Shown: piece after piece, positions 24,257 through 32,319 of the stretch
Layout: every line of letters starts with the position of its first letter
How positions within the stretch are numbered: position 1 is the stretch's first letter
Source: Streptomyces sp. ISL-98
Lineage (GTDB): Bacteria > Actinomycetota > Actinomycetes > Streptomycetales > Streptomycetaceae
Direction of reading: 5' to 3'
Length of the DNA: 64,000 nt
Assembly (NCBI RefSeq): GCF_018614055.1
Contig: NZ_JAGGPB010000048.1
Span: 1-64,000 of the forward strand
Made by a program: the position numbers and the translations under genes
Notes under the pieces: generated by a model
Told to the model about the DNA's origin: nothing
The model's input: the letters and a program-made list of their open reading frames with translations, nothing else
Databases searched by the model: none

Positions 24257-25195
24257 ATGAGCGACACTTCCTCCCCATTCGGCTTCGAGCTCGTGCGGCG
24301 TGGTTACGACCGCGGTCAGGTGGACGACCGCATTACCAAACTCGTCGCCGACCGTGACAGCGCTCTGGCCCGAATCACTGCTCTGGAAAAGCGCATCGAG
24401 GAGCTCCACCTCGAGACGCAGAACGCCCAGGCCCAGGTGAGCGACGCGGAGCCGTCGTACGCCGGTCTCGGTGCGCGCGTCGAGAAGATCCTCCGTCTTG
24501 CCGAGGAGGAGGCGAAGGACCTGCGCGAGGAGGCCCGTCGCGCCGCCGAGCAGCACCGCGAGCTCGCCGAGTCCGCCGCCCAGCAGGTGCGCAACGATGC
24601 CGAATCGTTCGCCTCGGAGCGCAAGGCGAAGGCCGAGGACGAGGGCGTACGGATCGTCGAGAAGGCCAAGGGTGACGCCTCGACGCTCCGCACCGAGGCT
24701 CAGAAGGACGCGCAGCAGAAGCGCGAGGAGGCGGACGCGCTCTTCGAGGAGACCCGCGCCAAGGCCGCCCAGGCCGCCGCGGACTTCGAGACGAACCTGG
24801 CCAAGCGCCGCGAGCAGTCCGAGCGCGACCTGGCTTCGCGTCAGGCCAAGGCCGAGAAGCGTCTGGCCGAGATCGAGCACCGCGCCGAGCAGCTCCGCCT
24901 GGAGGCCGAGAAGCTTCGTACGGACGCGGAGCGCCGCGCCCGTCAGACGGTGGAGACCGCGCAGCGCCAGGCCGAGGACATCGTGGCCGACGCCAACGCC
25001 AAGGCCGACCGGATCCGCAGCGAATCCGAGCGCGAGCTGGCGGCGCTCACCAACCGCCGCGACTCGATCAACGCGCAGCTGACCAACGTCCGCGAGATGC
25101 TGGCCACGCTGACCGGTGCGGCCGTCGCCGCCGCCGGTGCCCCCGCCGACGACGAGCCGATCACCCGCGGCGTCCCGGCGCAGCAGACCCGCTGA
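24257..25195 (+). CDS. filP: FilP intermediate filament-like protein
   Basis: A 312-residue coiled-coil protein with the DivIVA-related start SPFGFELVRRGYDRGQVDD. It continues as an almost unbroken heptad/hendecad coil rich in EEARRAAEQH-type units, and ends with a short globular part (TNRRDSINAQLTNVREMLATL). FilP forms a cytoskeletal network behind the hyphal tip, interacts with DivIVA and Scy, and affects cell stiffness. The length matches the known protein. A strong terminator follows. Confidence 0.95.
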   Translation: MSDTSSPFGFELVRRGYDRGQVDDRITKLVADRDSALARITALEKRIEELHLETQNAQAQVSDAEPSYAGLGARVEKILRLAEEEAKDLREEARRAAEQHRELAESAAQQVRNDAESFASERKAKAEDEGVRIVEKAKGDASTLRTEAQKDAQQKREEADALFEETRAKAAQAAADFETNLAKRREQSERDLASRQAKAEKRLAEIEHRAEQLRLEAEKLRTDAERRARQTVETAQRQAEDIVADANAKADRIRSESERELAALTNRRDSINAQLTNVREMLATLTGAAVAAAGAPADDEPITRGVPAQQTR

Positions 25196-25231
25196 CCACC
25201 GGCACGCGTACGACGCAATCAGCCCCAAAAG

Positions 25232-25259
25232 GCCCCCTGCCATTCCAGTGGCGGGGGGC
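25232..25259 (+). terminator. filP terminator
   Basis: GCCCCCTGCCA pairs with TGGCGGGGGGC (one T-G wobble) and is followed by TTTCTG. A second GC-rich hairpin, CCGGGGG (25298-25304) with CCCCCGG (25317-25323), follows before the ABC genes. Confidence 0.85.
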
Positions 25260-25376
25260 TTTCTGCGCCCTTAGCGTGGCCGTCATGCTGTGCTCTCCCG
25301 GGGGACGCCCCCCGGACCCCCGGCCGGACAACCAGGCAGGCCCACAGACCGAGGCGCATTCGCGAGGTGAATTTCA

Positions 25377-26291
25377 GTGATCGAGCTGACGGGGCTGACG
25401 AAGCGTTACGGCGACAAACTGGCCGTCGACCATCTGACCTTCACCGTACGGCCGGGCATGGTGACCGGCTTCCTGGGGCCCAACGGGGCGGGCAAGTCGA
25501 CCACCATGCGGATGCTGCTGGGCCTGGACAACCCGACGGCGGGCGATGTCCGTATCGACGGCAAGCACTACGCCGACCTCAAGGATCCGCTGAAGTACAT
25601 CGGCGCGCTCCTGGACGCCAAGGCCATGCACGGCGGCCGCAGCGCGTACAACCACCTTCTGTGCCTTGCCCAGAGCAACGGCATCCCCCGCAGCCGCGTC
25701 AAAGAGGTCCTCGACACGGTGGGCCTGACGGCGGTCGCGAAGAAGCGTGCCAGGGGCTTCTCGCTCGGCATGGGGCAGCGGCTCGGCATCGCGGGCGCGC
25801 TGCTCGGCGACCCCGAGATCCTGATGTTCGACGAGCCGGTCAACGGTCTCGACCCCGAGGGCATCCACTGGGTCCGCAATCTGATGCAGTCGCTGGCGGC
25901 CCAGGGCCGTACGGTCTTCGTCTCGTCGCACCTGATGAGCGAAATGGCGCTCACGGCCGACCACTTGGTCGTCATCGGCCAGGGCAGGCTGCTCGCCGAC
26001 ACCACGATGGCGGACTTCATCCGGGAGAACTCGCGCAGTTACGTACGCCTGCGCTCCCCGGAGCAGGAGCGTCTGCGCGACGTCATGCACGAGGCCGGGA
26101 TCACCGGGATCGGCGCGGTCGACGGGACGCTCGAAGTGGACGGCGCGACGGCGGAGGCGCTCGGCGAGCTCGCTGCCCGGCATCGGCTCGTACTGCACGA
26201 ACTGAGCCCTCAGCAGGCGTCCCTGGAGGAGGCCTTCATGCAACTGACGGCGGAGTCCGTCGAATATCACGCGCACTCGAAGGAGGCCTGA
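25377..26291 (+). CDS. ABC transporter ATPase, pair 1
   Basis: A 304-residue single ATPase domain with Walker A GPNGAGKST (about 38-46), signature FSLGMGQRLGIA and Walker B ILMFDEPVNGLD, plus a C-terminal extension of about 80 residues found in DrrA/YhaQ-like exporter ATPases. The start is GTG with GAGGTGA upstream. The permease begins two bases after its stop. The substrate is unknown. It is strongly similar to the ATPase of pair 2 (27207), including the unusual LGMGQ signature, so the two pairs arose by duplication. Confidence 0.92.
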   Translation: MIELTGLTKRYGDKLAVDHLTFTVRPGMVTGFLGPNGAGKSTTMRMLLGLDNPTAGDVRIDGKHYADLKDPLKYIGALLDAKAMHGGRSAYNHLLCLAQSNGIPRSRVKEVLDTVGLTAVAKKRARGFSLGMGQRLGIAGALLGDPEILMFDEPVNGLDPEGIHWVRNLMQSLAAQGRTVFVSSHLMSEMALTADHLVVIGQGRLLADTTMADFIRENSRSYVRLRSPEQERLRDVMHEAGITGIGAVDGTLEVDGATAEALGELAARHRLVLHELSPQQASLEEAFMQLTAESVEYHAHSKEA

Positions 26292-26293
26292 CC

Positions 26294-27064
26294 ATGGCGG
26301 CCACGCAGGTGCTCAAGTCGGAATGGACCAAGATCAAATCGGTTCAGTCCACGGTATGGACACTCAGCCTCTCCGCAATCGCCACAATTGCCCTCGGCGT
26401 ACTGATCAGTATTCTTTCCAGGAACGAATTCAAGAACATGAGCGCGGAGGACAAGCTCACCTTCGATCCGACGTTCGTGAGTTTCGCGGGAACGAGTCTT
26501 GGGCAGCTTGCAATGATCGTTTTCGGTGTGCTGGTGGTGTCGAACGAATACAGCACCGGAATGATCAGGACGTCCCTCGCCGCTGTTCCGCAGCGAGGCA
26601 CCTTCCTCTTCAGCAAGATCACCGTCGCGGCGGCACTGGCACTCGCCGTCGGCATGGCAACGAGCTTCACCGCCTTCTTCCTCGGCCAGGCGATCCTGGG
26701 TGACCTGAGGGCCGGCATCGGCGACCCGGGCGTACTGCGCGCGGTGATCGGCGGCGGGCTGTACATGACCCTCATCGCACTCTTCTCGATGGGCGTCGCC
26801 GCCATGCTGCGCAGCCCGATGCTCGCGCTCGGCATCCTGATGCCGGTCTTCTTCCTGCTCGCCCCGATCCTGGGCAATGTCTCCGCGACGAAGAAGGTCG
26901 GCCAGTACCTCCCCGACCAGGCGGGCAGCAAGATCATGCAGGTGGTGCCGCCGCTCGACGACGACACCCCGTACGGCCCGTGGGGCGGACTGCTGATCAT
27001 GGCGCTGTGGGCCGTCGCGGCGGTGTCCTGCGGATACGTCCTGCTGAAGCGGCGGGACGCCTAG
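26294..27064 (+). CDS. ABC-2 type permease, pair 1
   Basis: A 256-residue membrane protein with six hydrophobic segments. The first follows the conserved lead-in LKSEWTKIKSVQSTVWTL, and the cytoplasmic motif EYSTGMIRTSLAAVP is typical of ABC-2 permeases partnered with single ATPases. It starts at ATG 26294, directly after the ATPase gene. It shares the SEWTKI-S-V-STVWTL and EY-TGMIRT elements with the permease at 28448. Confidence 0.9.
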   Translation: MAATQVLKSEWTKIKSVQSTVWTLSLSAIATIALGVLISILSRNEFKNMSAEDKLTFDPTFVSFAGTSLGQLAMIVFGVLVVSNEYSTGMIRTSLAAVPQRGTFLFSKITVAAALALAVGMATSFTAFFLGQAILGDLRAGIGDPGVLRAVIGGGLYMTLIALFSMGVAAMLRSPMLALGILMPVFFLLAPILGNVSATKKVGQYLPDQAGSKIMQVVPPLDDDTPYGPWGGLLIMALWAVAAVSCGYVLLKRRDA

Positions 27065-27206
27065 TCCGGCTCTCCGGTCACGGTTCGGTGCCGTCTCCGG
27101 CTTGGCCGGAACCGTCAGTGCGCGGTTATCCTCCTAACCCTTACGGGGGCGCGTTCGGCCATCTGGTCACAGCCCCGACCACCCGACCTGTCGATGGGGC
27201 TGCAGA

Positions 27207-28451
27207 ATGATCGAGGCAGTCGGCCTGACGAAGCGCTACGGCGCCAAGACGGCCGTGTACAACCTTTCCTTCCAGGTGCGCCCGGGCACGGTGACTGGCT
27301 TCCTGGGCCCCAACGGCTCCGGCAAATCCACCACCATGCGCATGATCCTCGGGCTCGACGAGCCCACCGAGGGCCATGTCACCGTCGGCGGTCACCCCTT
27401 CCGCAAGCTCCCCAACGCCCCTCGCCAGGTGGGCGCCCTCCTCGACGCCAAGGCCGTGCACGGCGGGCGCAGCGCGCGCAGTCATCTGCTGTCGCTGGCG
27501 CAGCTCTCCGGCATCCCGTCCCAGCGGGTCGACGAGGTGCTCGGGGTGGTCGGCCTCCAGGACGTCGCCAAGCGGCGCTCCAAGGGCTTCTCGCTGGGCA
27601 TGGGGCAGCGCCTGGGCATCGCCGCCGCGCTGCTCGGCGACCCGCAGGTGCTGCTCTTCGACGAGCCGGTCAACGGTCTCGACCCCGAGGGCATCCTCTG
27701 GGTCCGCAACCTGATGAAGACGCTGGCGTCCGAGGGCCGTACGGTCTTCGTGTCCAGCCACCTCATGAGCGAAATGGCGGTCACGGCCGACCACTTGATA
27801 GTGATCGGACGCGGGCAGCTGCTCGCCGACATGAGCGTCAAGGACTTCATCTCCGCCAACTCCGCGGACTTCGCCCGGGTGCGTACGCCGCAGACCGAGC
27901 CGCAGCAGCGCGAGAAGCTGTCCGCCGTACTCTCCGAGGCGGGCGGGCACGTCATGAACGAGCAGGACGGAGCCCTGCGCGTCACCGGGCTGCCGCTGCC
28001 GCGCATCAGCGACCTCGCGCACGGCGCCGACGTACGGCTGTGGGAGCTCTCGCCGCACCAGGCCTCGCTGGAAGAGGCGTACATGCGGATGACACAGGGC
28101 GCGGTGGACTACCGCTCGACGGCCGACCAGCTGGCCGGCTTCCAGCAGCCGCAGCAGCCCGCCGGGTACGCCCAGCCCGCACAGCAGGCGCCGCAGCAGG
28201 GCTGGTACGCCCCGCCGCCGCCCCAGGCCGGCGGACAGCCCTTCGGCGGTGCCCCCGCGCCGGGCCAGGCGCCCGCCCCGGTCCAGAACCCGTACGCGGC
28301 GGCTCCGGCCGCGCCGCCCGCCGCGCCGCCCGCCTCCGCGCCGGCCCAGCCCGCCGCACAGCCCGCCGCGCCGGCGGCGCCGACAGCGCCGCCAGCGGGG
28401 TCGCCCGCCGCAGACCTGACCAAGAGCGACAGCCCCGAGGACGCCCGATGA
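27207..28451 (+). CDS. ABC transporter ATPase with Pro/Gln/Ala-rich tail, pair 2
   Basis: A 414-residue protein. Residues 1-305 form an ATPase closely related to pair 1 (GPNGSGKST; FSLGMGQRLGIA; LLFDEPVNGLD). The last approximately 110 residues form a low-complexity extension rich in Pro, Gln and Ala (for example GFQQPQQPAGYAQPAQQAP). Such a tail is unusual for an ABC ATPase. Its partner permease also begins with a Gln-rich segment. The genes overlap by four bases (ATGA). The tail may mediate protein contacts or membrane-proximal clustering; this is inference. Confidence 0.9.
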   Translation: MIEAVGLTKRYGAKTAVYNLSFQVRPGTVTGFLGPNGSGKSTTMRMILGLDEPTEGHVTVGGHPFRKLPNAPRQVGALLDAKAVHGGRSARSHLLSLAQLSGIPSQRVDEVLGVVGLQDVAKRRSKGFSLGMGQRLGIAAALLGDPQVLLFDEPVNGLDPEGILWVRNLMKTLASEGRTVFVSSHLMSEMAVTADHLIVIGRGQLLADMSVKDFISANSADFARVRTPQTEPQQREKLSAVLSEAGGHVMNEQDGALRVTGLPLPRISDLAHGADVRLWELSPHQASLEEAYMRMTQGAVDYRSTADQLAGFQQPQQPAGYAQPAQQAPQQGWYAPPPPQAGGQPFGGAPAPGQAPAPVQNPYAAAPAAPPAAPPASAPAQPAAQPAAPAAPTAPPAGSPAADLTKSDSPEDAR

Positions 28452-29293
28452 CGACCCCGTACCAGCAGCAGGCCCCGCAGCAGTACCAGCAGCAGGGCGT
28501 CGCTTCGTACATCTCGCCGATCCCGGTGCGCAAGGCGAGCCTGGGTGACGCGCTCGCCTCCGAGTGGACCAAGATCCGTTCCGTGCGCTCCACGGTCTGG
28601 ACGCTCGGTGTGATGATCGTGCTCGTCCTCGGCATCGGCGTGCTCTCGACGGTGGCCGTCAGCTCCTCCGGCGCCGACCTCGGCGAGACCCCGGTCCTCA
28701 GCCTCGGCTTCTTCGGCGTACTGCTCGGCAGCATCCCGGTGATCACGCTCGGCGTGATGACCGTCGCCTCCGAGTACACGACGGGCATGATCCGTACGAC
28801 CCTGACGGCGTGCCCCAGCCGCTCCCGCGTGCTGGCCGCCAAGGCGATCGTCTTCTTCCTGCTGTCCTTCGTCATCACCCTGGTGACCACGGCGATGGTC
28901 GGAGCGCTCCAGACCGGTGCACTGGACGGCGTCACGCCGACCGGTGAGGACTGGCTGCGTGCGACGGTCGGCGTCAGCCTCTACGTCGCGACGCTGGGCC
29001 TGCTGTCGCTCGCCGTCGGCTCGCTCATCCGGCACTCGGCGGGCGCTATCACCATCATGATCGGTGTGGTGCTGCTGCCGCTGGTGCTGGCGATGTTCAT
29101 GTTCTCCGAGACGCTGGCCGACCTTCAGCAGGCGCTCTTCGAGTACTCGATCCCCAACCAGCTCGGTGTCTTCTACGACGCCTCGGTCACCCCGTCGGGA
29201 CCGTCCGGCTGGGACCCGCTGTGGATCCTGCTGGGCGTGACGGCGGCGGCGCTCGGCGGCGCCTTCCTCGCCCTGGAGAAGCGCGACGTGTAA
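28448..29293 (+). CDS. ABC-2 type permease with Gln-rich N-terminus, pair 2
   Basis: A 281-residue permease with six membrane segments. The first roughly 38 residues (MTTPYQQQAPQQYQQQGV and on) are cytoplasmic and Gln-rich. The standard SEWTKIRSVRSTVWTL lead-in follows, then SEYTTGMIRTTLTACP in the cytoplasmic loop. It overlaps the ATPase stop. The absence of the Gln-rich segment from the pair 1 permease indicates that both partners of pair 2 gained low-complexity extensions. Confidence 0.9.
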   Translation: MTTPYQQQAPQQYQQQGVASYISPIPVRKASLGDALASEWTKIRSVRSTVWTLGVMIVLVLGIGVLSTVAVSSSGADLGETPVLSLGFFGVLLGSIPVITLGVMTVASEYTTGMIRTTLTACPSRSRVLAAKAIVFFLLSFVITLVTTAMVGALQTGALDGVTPTGEDWLRATVGVSLYVATLGLLSLAVGSLIRHSAGAITIMIGVVLLPLVLAMFMFSETLADLQQALFEYSIPNQLGVFYDASVTPSGPSGWDPLWILLGVTAAALGGAFLALEKRDV

Positions 29294-29307
29294 CTGCGCC
29301 TGCTGCC

Positions 29308-29652
29308 TCAGTGGCGCGGGGCGTTACGGGACCGCTGCACCCTGGAGGTGCGGCGGTCCTTCGCGTTCCAGCAGGCCTTGTGCCAGTGCCGCCGGTCGTC
29401 CACGCCGCCGTACTCGGACCAGGCGACCAAGTGCGGTACTCCGGAAGGGATCTCCTGGTCGCAGCCGGGGCAGCGGTAGCGCTTGCCCGCCGCGCTCGCG
29501 CCGGCCACGTGGCGCACCGACCACTGCTCGCCCTGCCACGACTCGGTGCTCTGCAGCCCGAATCTGTCACCTGCCGCTGCTCCGCTGTCGAGCTCGTTCG
29601 GCTTCTCGCCGCCCTTGGGGCGGTTGCGGCGCGGGGACACGTAGAACCTCAC
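29308..29652 (-). CDS. Small zinc-ribbon-like protein, function unknown
   Basis: A 114-residue basic, soluble protein starting at GTG 29652. A likely metal site is formed by CPGCDQEIPSG and HWHKACWNAKD (CxxC plus HxH-x2-C). This sequence is typically annotated in Streptomyces as an ATP/GTP-binding protein, but I see no P-loop. It is convergent with the ABC pair and divergent from the LLM gene. I cannot assign a function. Confidence 0.7.
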   Translation of the reverse strand: MRFYVSPRRNRPKGGEKPNELDSGAAAGDRFGLQSTESWQGEQWSVRHVAGASAAGKRYRCPGCDQEIPSGVPHLVAWSEYGGVDDRRHWHKACWNAKDRRTSRVQRSRNAPRH

Positions 29653-29779
29653 GGGTCAGATCGGACTGGTTTCCCCCAGCCTAGGGCCATCCGACAGGGG
29701 TACGCGTACCGCACGGCAGGAGAGCCGGACGTACACCGGAGCCGGTTTACCGGAAAATCGCAACAACTTCCGTCGCACC

Positions 29780-29794
29780 CGTGCCTTTGGCACG
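29780..29794. promoter_or_regulatory. Small hairpin before the LLM gene
   Basis: CGTGCC-TTT-GGCACG forms a perfect six-base-pair stem within a wider ACAAC...GTTGT inverted arrangement (about 29764-29807). It lies 60 bases before the oxidoreductase start and may be a leader structure or operator. Confidence 0.3.
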
Positions 29795-29853
29795 TGTCAG
29801 ACGTTGTTGCCGGTAAGGGGGATGCCGCGTCGGCCGCAAGGAGGCAGAAGGCG

Positions 29854-30888
29854 ATGCGCGTTGGAACTTTTGTACTGGCGGCCCAGTTTCCGGGTCAGGG
29901 CCAGGGGGAGGCACTGCACCGGGCGGTGAGGTCGGCCGAAGTCGCCGAGGAATCCGGACTGGACTCGGTCTGGCTCGCCGAACACCACTTCGTACCGTAC
30001 GGCGTGTGTCCGTCCGCCGTGACCCTTGCCGCATTTCTGCTCGGCCGCACCCGGCGCATCCGCGTGGGTACGGCGGTCAGTGTCCTGCCGACCGTGCATC
30101 CGGTCGCCCTCGGCGAGCAGGCGGCGCTGCTGCACCTCACCTCCGGCGGGCGCTTCACGCTCGGCATCGGGCGGGGCGGGCCGTGGGTGGACCTGGAGGT
30201 GTTCGGCTCGGGCCTTTCGGCGTACGAGCAGGGGTTCCCGGAGTCACTGGACCTGCTGCTGCGATGGCTGCGCGAGCCGCGCGTCGAGGCCAGCGGAGAG
30301 CGGTTCAACTTCCGCCAAGTCGCCGTCGTACCAAGGCCGGACGAGCTGCTGGACGAAACGGCGACGGACGGCCCGGAGACCGTCCTCGCCTGCACCTCGC
30401 CCAAAAGCGTGCGGATGGCCGCCGAGCGCGGACTGCCGATGCTGCTCGGCATGCACTGCGGCGACCAGGACAAGGCGGAGATGGTGGCCCTGTGGCGTAC
30501 GCAGGCACTCGCCGCGGGGCACGACCCGGACAAGGTCGCCACGACGGGCCATGTGTCGGCCGGACTGGCCCAGATCGCGGACCGCGCGACGGACGCCACG
30601 GAGATGCTCACCAAGGCGATGCCCGGCTGGCTCAAACGGGGTCTCGACGCCCATGTCACGGTCGACGGACGGCACCGGGCGATGCGAGACCCCGTCGCGT
30701 ACACGGAGATGCTGTGCGAGCTGCACCCGGTGGGGCCGCCGCGGCTGGCCGCGGACCGGCTGGCGGCGACGGCCGAGCGTACGGGCATCACGCGCTTCGC
30801 ACTGCTCGCCGAGGGATCGGGCGACCTGGCGACCACCGAGGAGAACGTTCGGCGGCTGGGGTCCGAGGTGCTGCCGCTCCTGGCGTGA
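29854..30888 (+). CDS. LLM class flavin-dependent oxidoreductase
   Basis: A 344-residue luciferase-like TIM barrel. The family elements are SVWLAEHHFVPYG (about 40-52), TRRIRVGTAVSVLPTVHPV, and SGGRFTLGIGRGGPWVD. It starts at ATG 29854 with AAGGAG ten bases upstream; the frame is open further upstream but without family similarity. These enzymes use reduced FMN or F420; the substrate cannot be told. It is a single-gene unit between divergent and convergent neighbours. Confidence 0.87.
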   Translation: MRVGTFVLAAQFPGQGQGEALHRAVRSAEVAEESGLDSVWLAEHHFVPYGVCPSAVTLAAFLLGRTRRIRVGTAVSVLPTVHPVALGEQAALLHLTSGGRFTLGIGRGGPWVDLEVFGSGLSAYEQGFPESLDLLLRWLREPRVEASGERFNFRQVAVVPRPDELLDETATDGPETVLACTSPKSVRMAAERGLPMLLGMHCGDQDKAEMVALWRTQALAAGHDPDKVATTGHVSAGLAQIADRATDATEMLTKAMPGWLKRGLDAHVTVDGRHRAMRDPVAYTEMLCELHPVGPPRLAADRLAATAERTGITRFALLAEGSGDLATTEENVRRLGSEVLPLLA

Positions 30889-30947
30889 TGGAATGCTGCC
30901 GCTCCGTACTGGACGTACCTCCCGCAATCCGGAGCGGCAGCACTGCC

Positions 30948-31340
30948 TCAGCAGTCCCGCAGTTCCGGAGACTGGTTGAGGAGCTGGCCCCTGATCGAGG
31001 TGAAGCGGGCGTGCCGCTCGTCCGAGGTGGAGTCCAGCGGGAACACCGCTACGCGGTGGCAGTTCTGGAATGCAAGACGTACGCCGAAGTGCCGCTGCAG
31101 CGCACCGCGAATCGCGTCACTCGCGAGTGCACGCAGCAGCTGACCACGTGCCTGCTCGTCCGGCGGGGGCGTCTGGTTGTCGGCGAACTCGCCACCGTCG
31201 ACCTTCAGCTGAGCCACCAGAGAGCTGATCATCTCCCATGCGTAAGGCAGGGAGGTCCGGACGCAGTCGACGAATGCGGCTTCGTCGACATCGCCTCGCT
31301 CGGCCTGTTCCAACAGTGCCGGTGAGACGTCGAGCGACAT
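30948..31340 (-). CDS. SCO5389-family protein
   Basis: A 130-residue protein starting MSLDVSPALLEQAERGD at ATG 31340, with AGGAG seven bases upstream. Upstream in-frame starts lack a ribosome site and give arginine-rich non-conserved sequence. It has an alpha-helical N-terminal part and a C-terminal half with QLLRALASDAIRGALQRHFG. It is Cys-poor and soluble. It is known only as a conserved actinobacterial protein encoded beside nucS. Its divergent position relative to nucS suggests shared regulation. Confidence 0.75.
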   Translation of the reverse strand: MSLDVSPALLEQAERGDVDEAAFVDCVRTSLPYAWEMISSLVAQLKVDGGEFADNQTPPPDEQARGQLLRALASDAIRGALQRHFGVRLAFQNCHRVAVFPLDSTSDERHARFTSIRGQLLNQSPELRDC

Positions 31341-31551
31341 GGGTTCTCCTCTCGCGACCCCGCGGAGCGGAGTCTTACGGGCAGGGAAGGCGGGCGACGA
31401 CGCAGAGTGCACGCACGACGACCTCCTGCATCCACGGTAAGCGCGTGTCCGGGCCCGCACCAGGAGATTGGGAACACAACCAGCCAACAACGAACGGGGT
31501 CTTACTGGGCGAATCGCGTAGAGCACGGGTCGTCGAGTAGCGTTGCGCCCC

Positions 31552-32223
31552 ATGCGTCTCGTCATTGCCCGCTGCTCCGTGGACTACGCGGGCCGGCTCA
31601 CCGCCCATCTGCCCTCCGCGCCCCGTCTGATCTTGGTGAAGGCGGACGGCAGCGTCTCGATTCACGCCGACGACAGGGCGTACAAACCGCTCAACTGGAT
31701 GTCGCCGCCCTGCACCCTCAAGGAGGGCACCGGGGACGACGCCGGTGTCTGGACGGTGATCAACAAGGCGGGCGAGAAATTGATCATCACGATGGAGGAG
31801 ATCCTCCACGACTCCTCGCACGAGCTCGGTGTGGACCCCGGGCTCGTCAAGGACGGCGTGGAAGCGCACCTCCAGGAGCTCCTCGCCGACCGCATCGAGA
31901 CCCTCGGCGAGGGCTACTCCCTGATCCGACGTGAATACCCCACCGCCATCGGCCCTGTGGACATCCTGTGCCGCGACGCGAACGGGGCGACCGTGGCGGT
32001 CGAGCTGAAGCGGCGCGGCGACATCGACGGCGTCGAGCAGCTCACCCGCTACCTCGAACTCCTCAACCGGGACCCGCATCTGGCGCCGGTACGGGGCGTG
32101 TTCGCGGCTCAGGAGATCAAGCCGCAGGCGCGCGTACTGGCAACGGACCGCGGGATCGGCTGCGTGGTCCTGGACTACAACGCGATGCGCGGCATCGAGG
32201 ACGACAAGCTCCGCCTGTTCTAG
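31552..32223 (+). CDS. nucS: Endonuclease NucS (non-canonical mismatch repair)
   Basis: A 223-residue protein of full family length. An N-terminal DNA-binding/dimerisation domain is followed by a RecB-like nuclease domain with catalytic residues Asp137 (IGPVDILC), Glu151 and Lys153 (VAVELKRRG), and the QLTRY motif (163-167). NucS/EndoMS replaces MutS-MutL in actinobacteria and cuts both strands at mismatches. No Shine-Dalgarno is visible. A TAGCGT hexamer eight bases before the ATG suggests a leaderless start. A strong hairpin terminator follows. Confidence 0.95.
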   Translation: MRLVIARCSVDYAGRLTAHLPSAPRLILVKADGSVSIHADDRAYKPLNWMSPPCTLKEGTGDDAGVWTVINKAGEKLIITMEEILHDSSHELGVDPGLVKDGVEAHLQELLADRIETLGEGYSLIRREYPTAIGPVDILCRDANGATVAVELKRRGDIDGVEQLTRYLELLNRDPHLAPVRGVFAAQEIKPQARVLATDRGIGCVVLDYNAMRGIEDDKLRLF

Positions 32224-32239
32224 CGACCTGATCCCTCAC

Positions 32240-32276
32240 ATGCCGGACGGGCTGGAATATCCAGCCCGTCCGGCAT
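32240..32276 (+). terminator. Terminator between convergent nucS and NTPase genes
   Basis: A perfect 17-base-pair stem (ATGCCGGACGGGCTGGA and its complement) with a three-base loop is followed by TTTGAGG. A second stem, GGGGTCCGGGGCGGAGCCCC (about 32293-32312), follows. Both are of the dispersed type common between Streptomyces genes and should work in both directions. Confidence 0.85.
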
Positions 32277-32319
32277 TTGAGGTTCGAGGAGTGGGGTCCG
32301 GGGCGGAGCCCCGCGGCCC

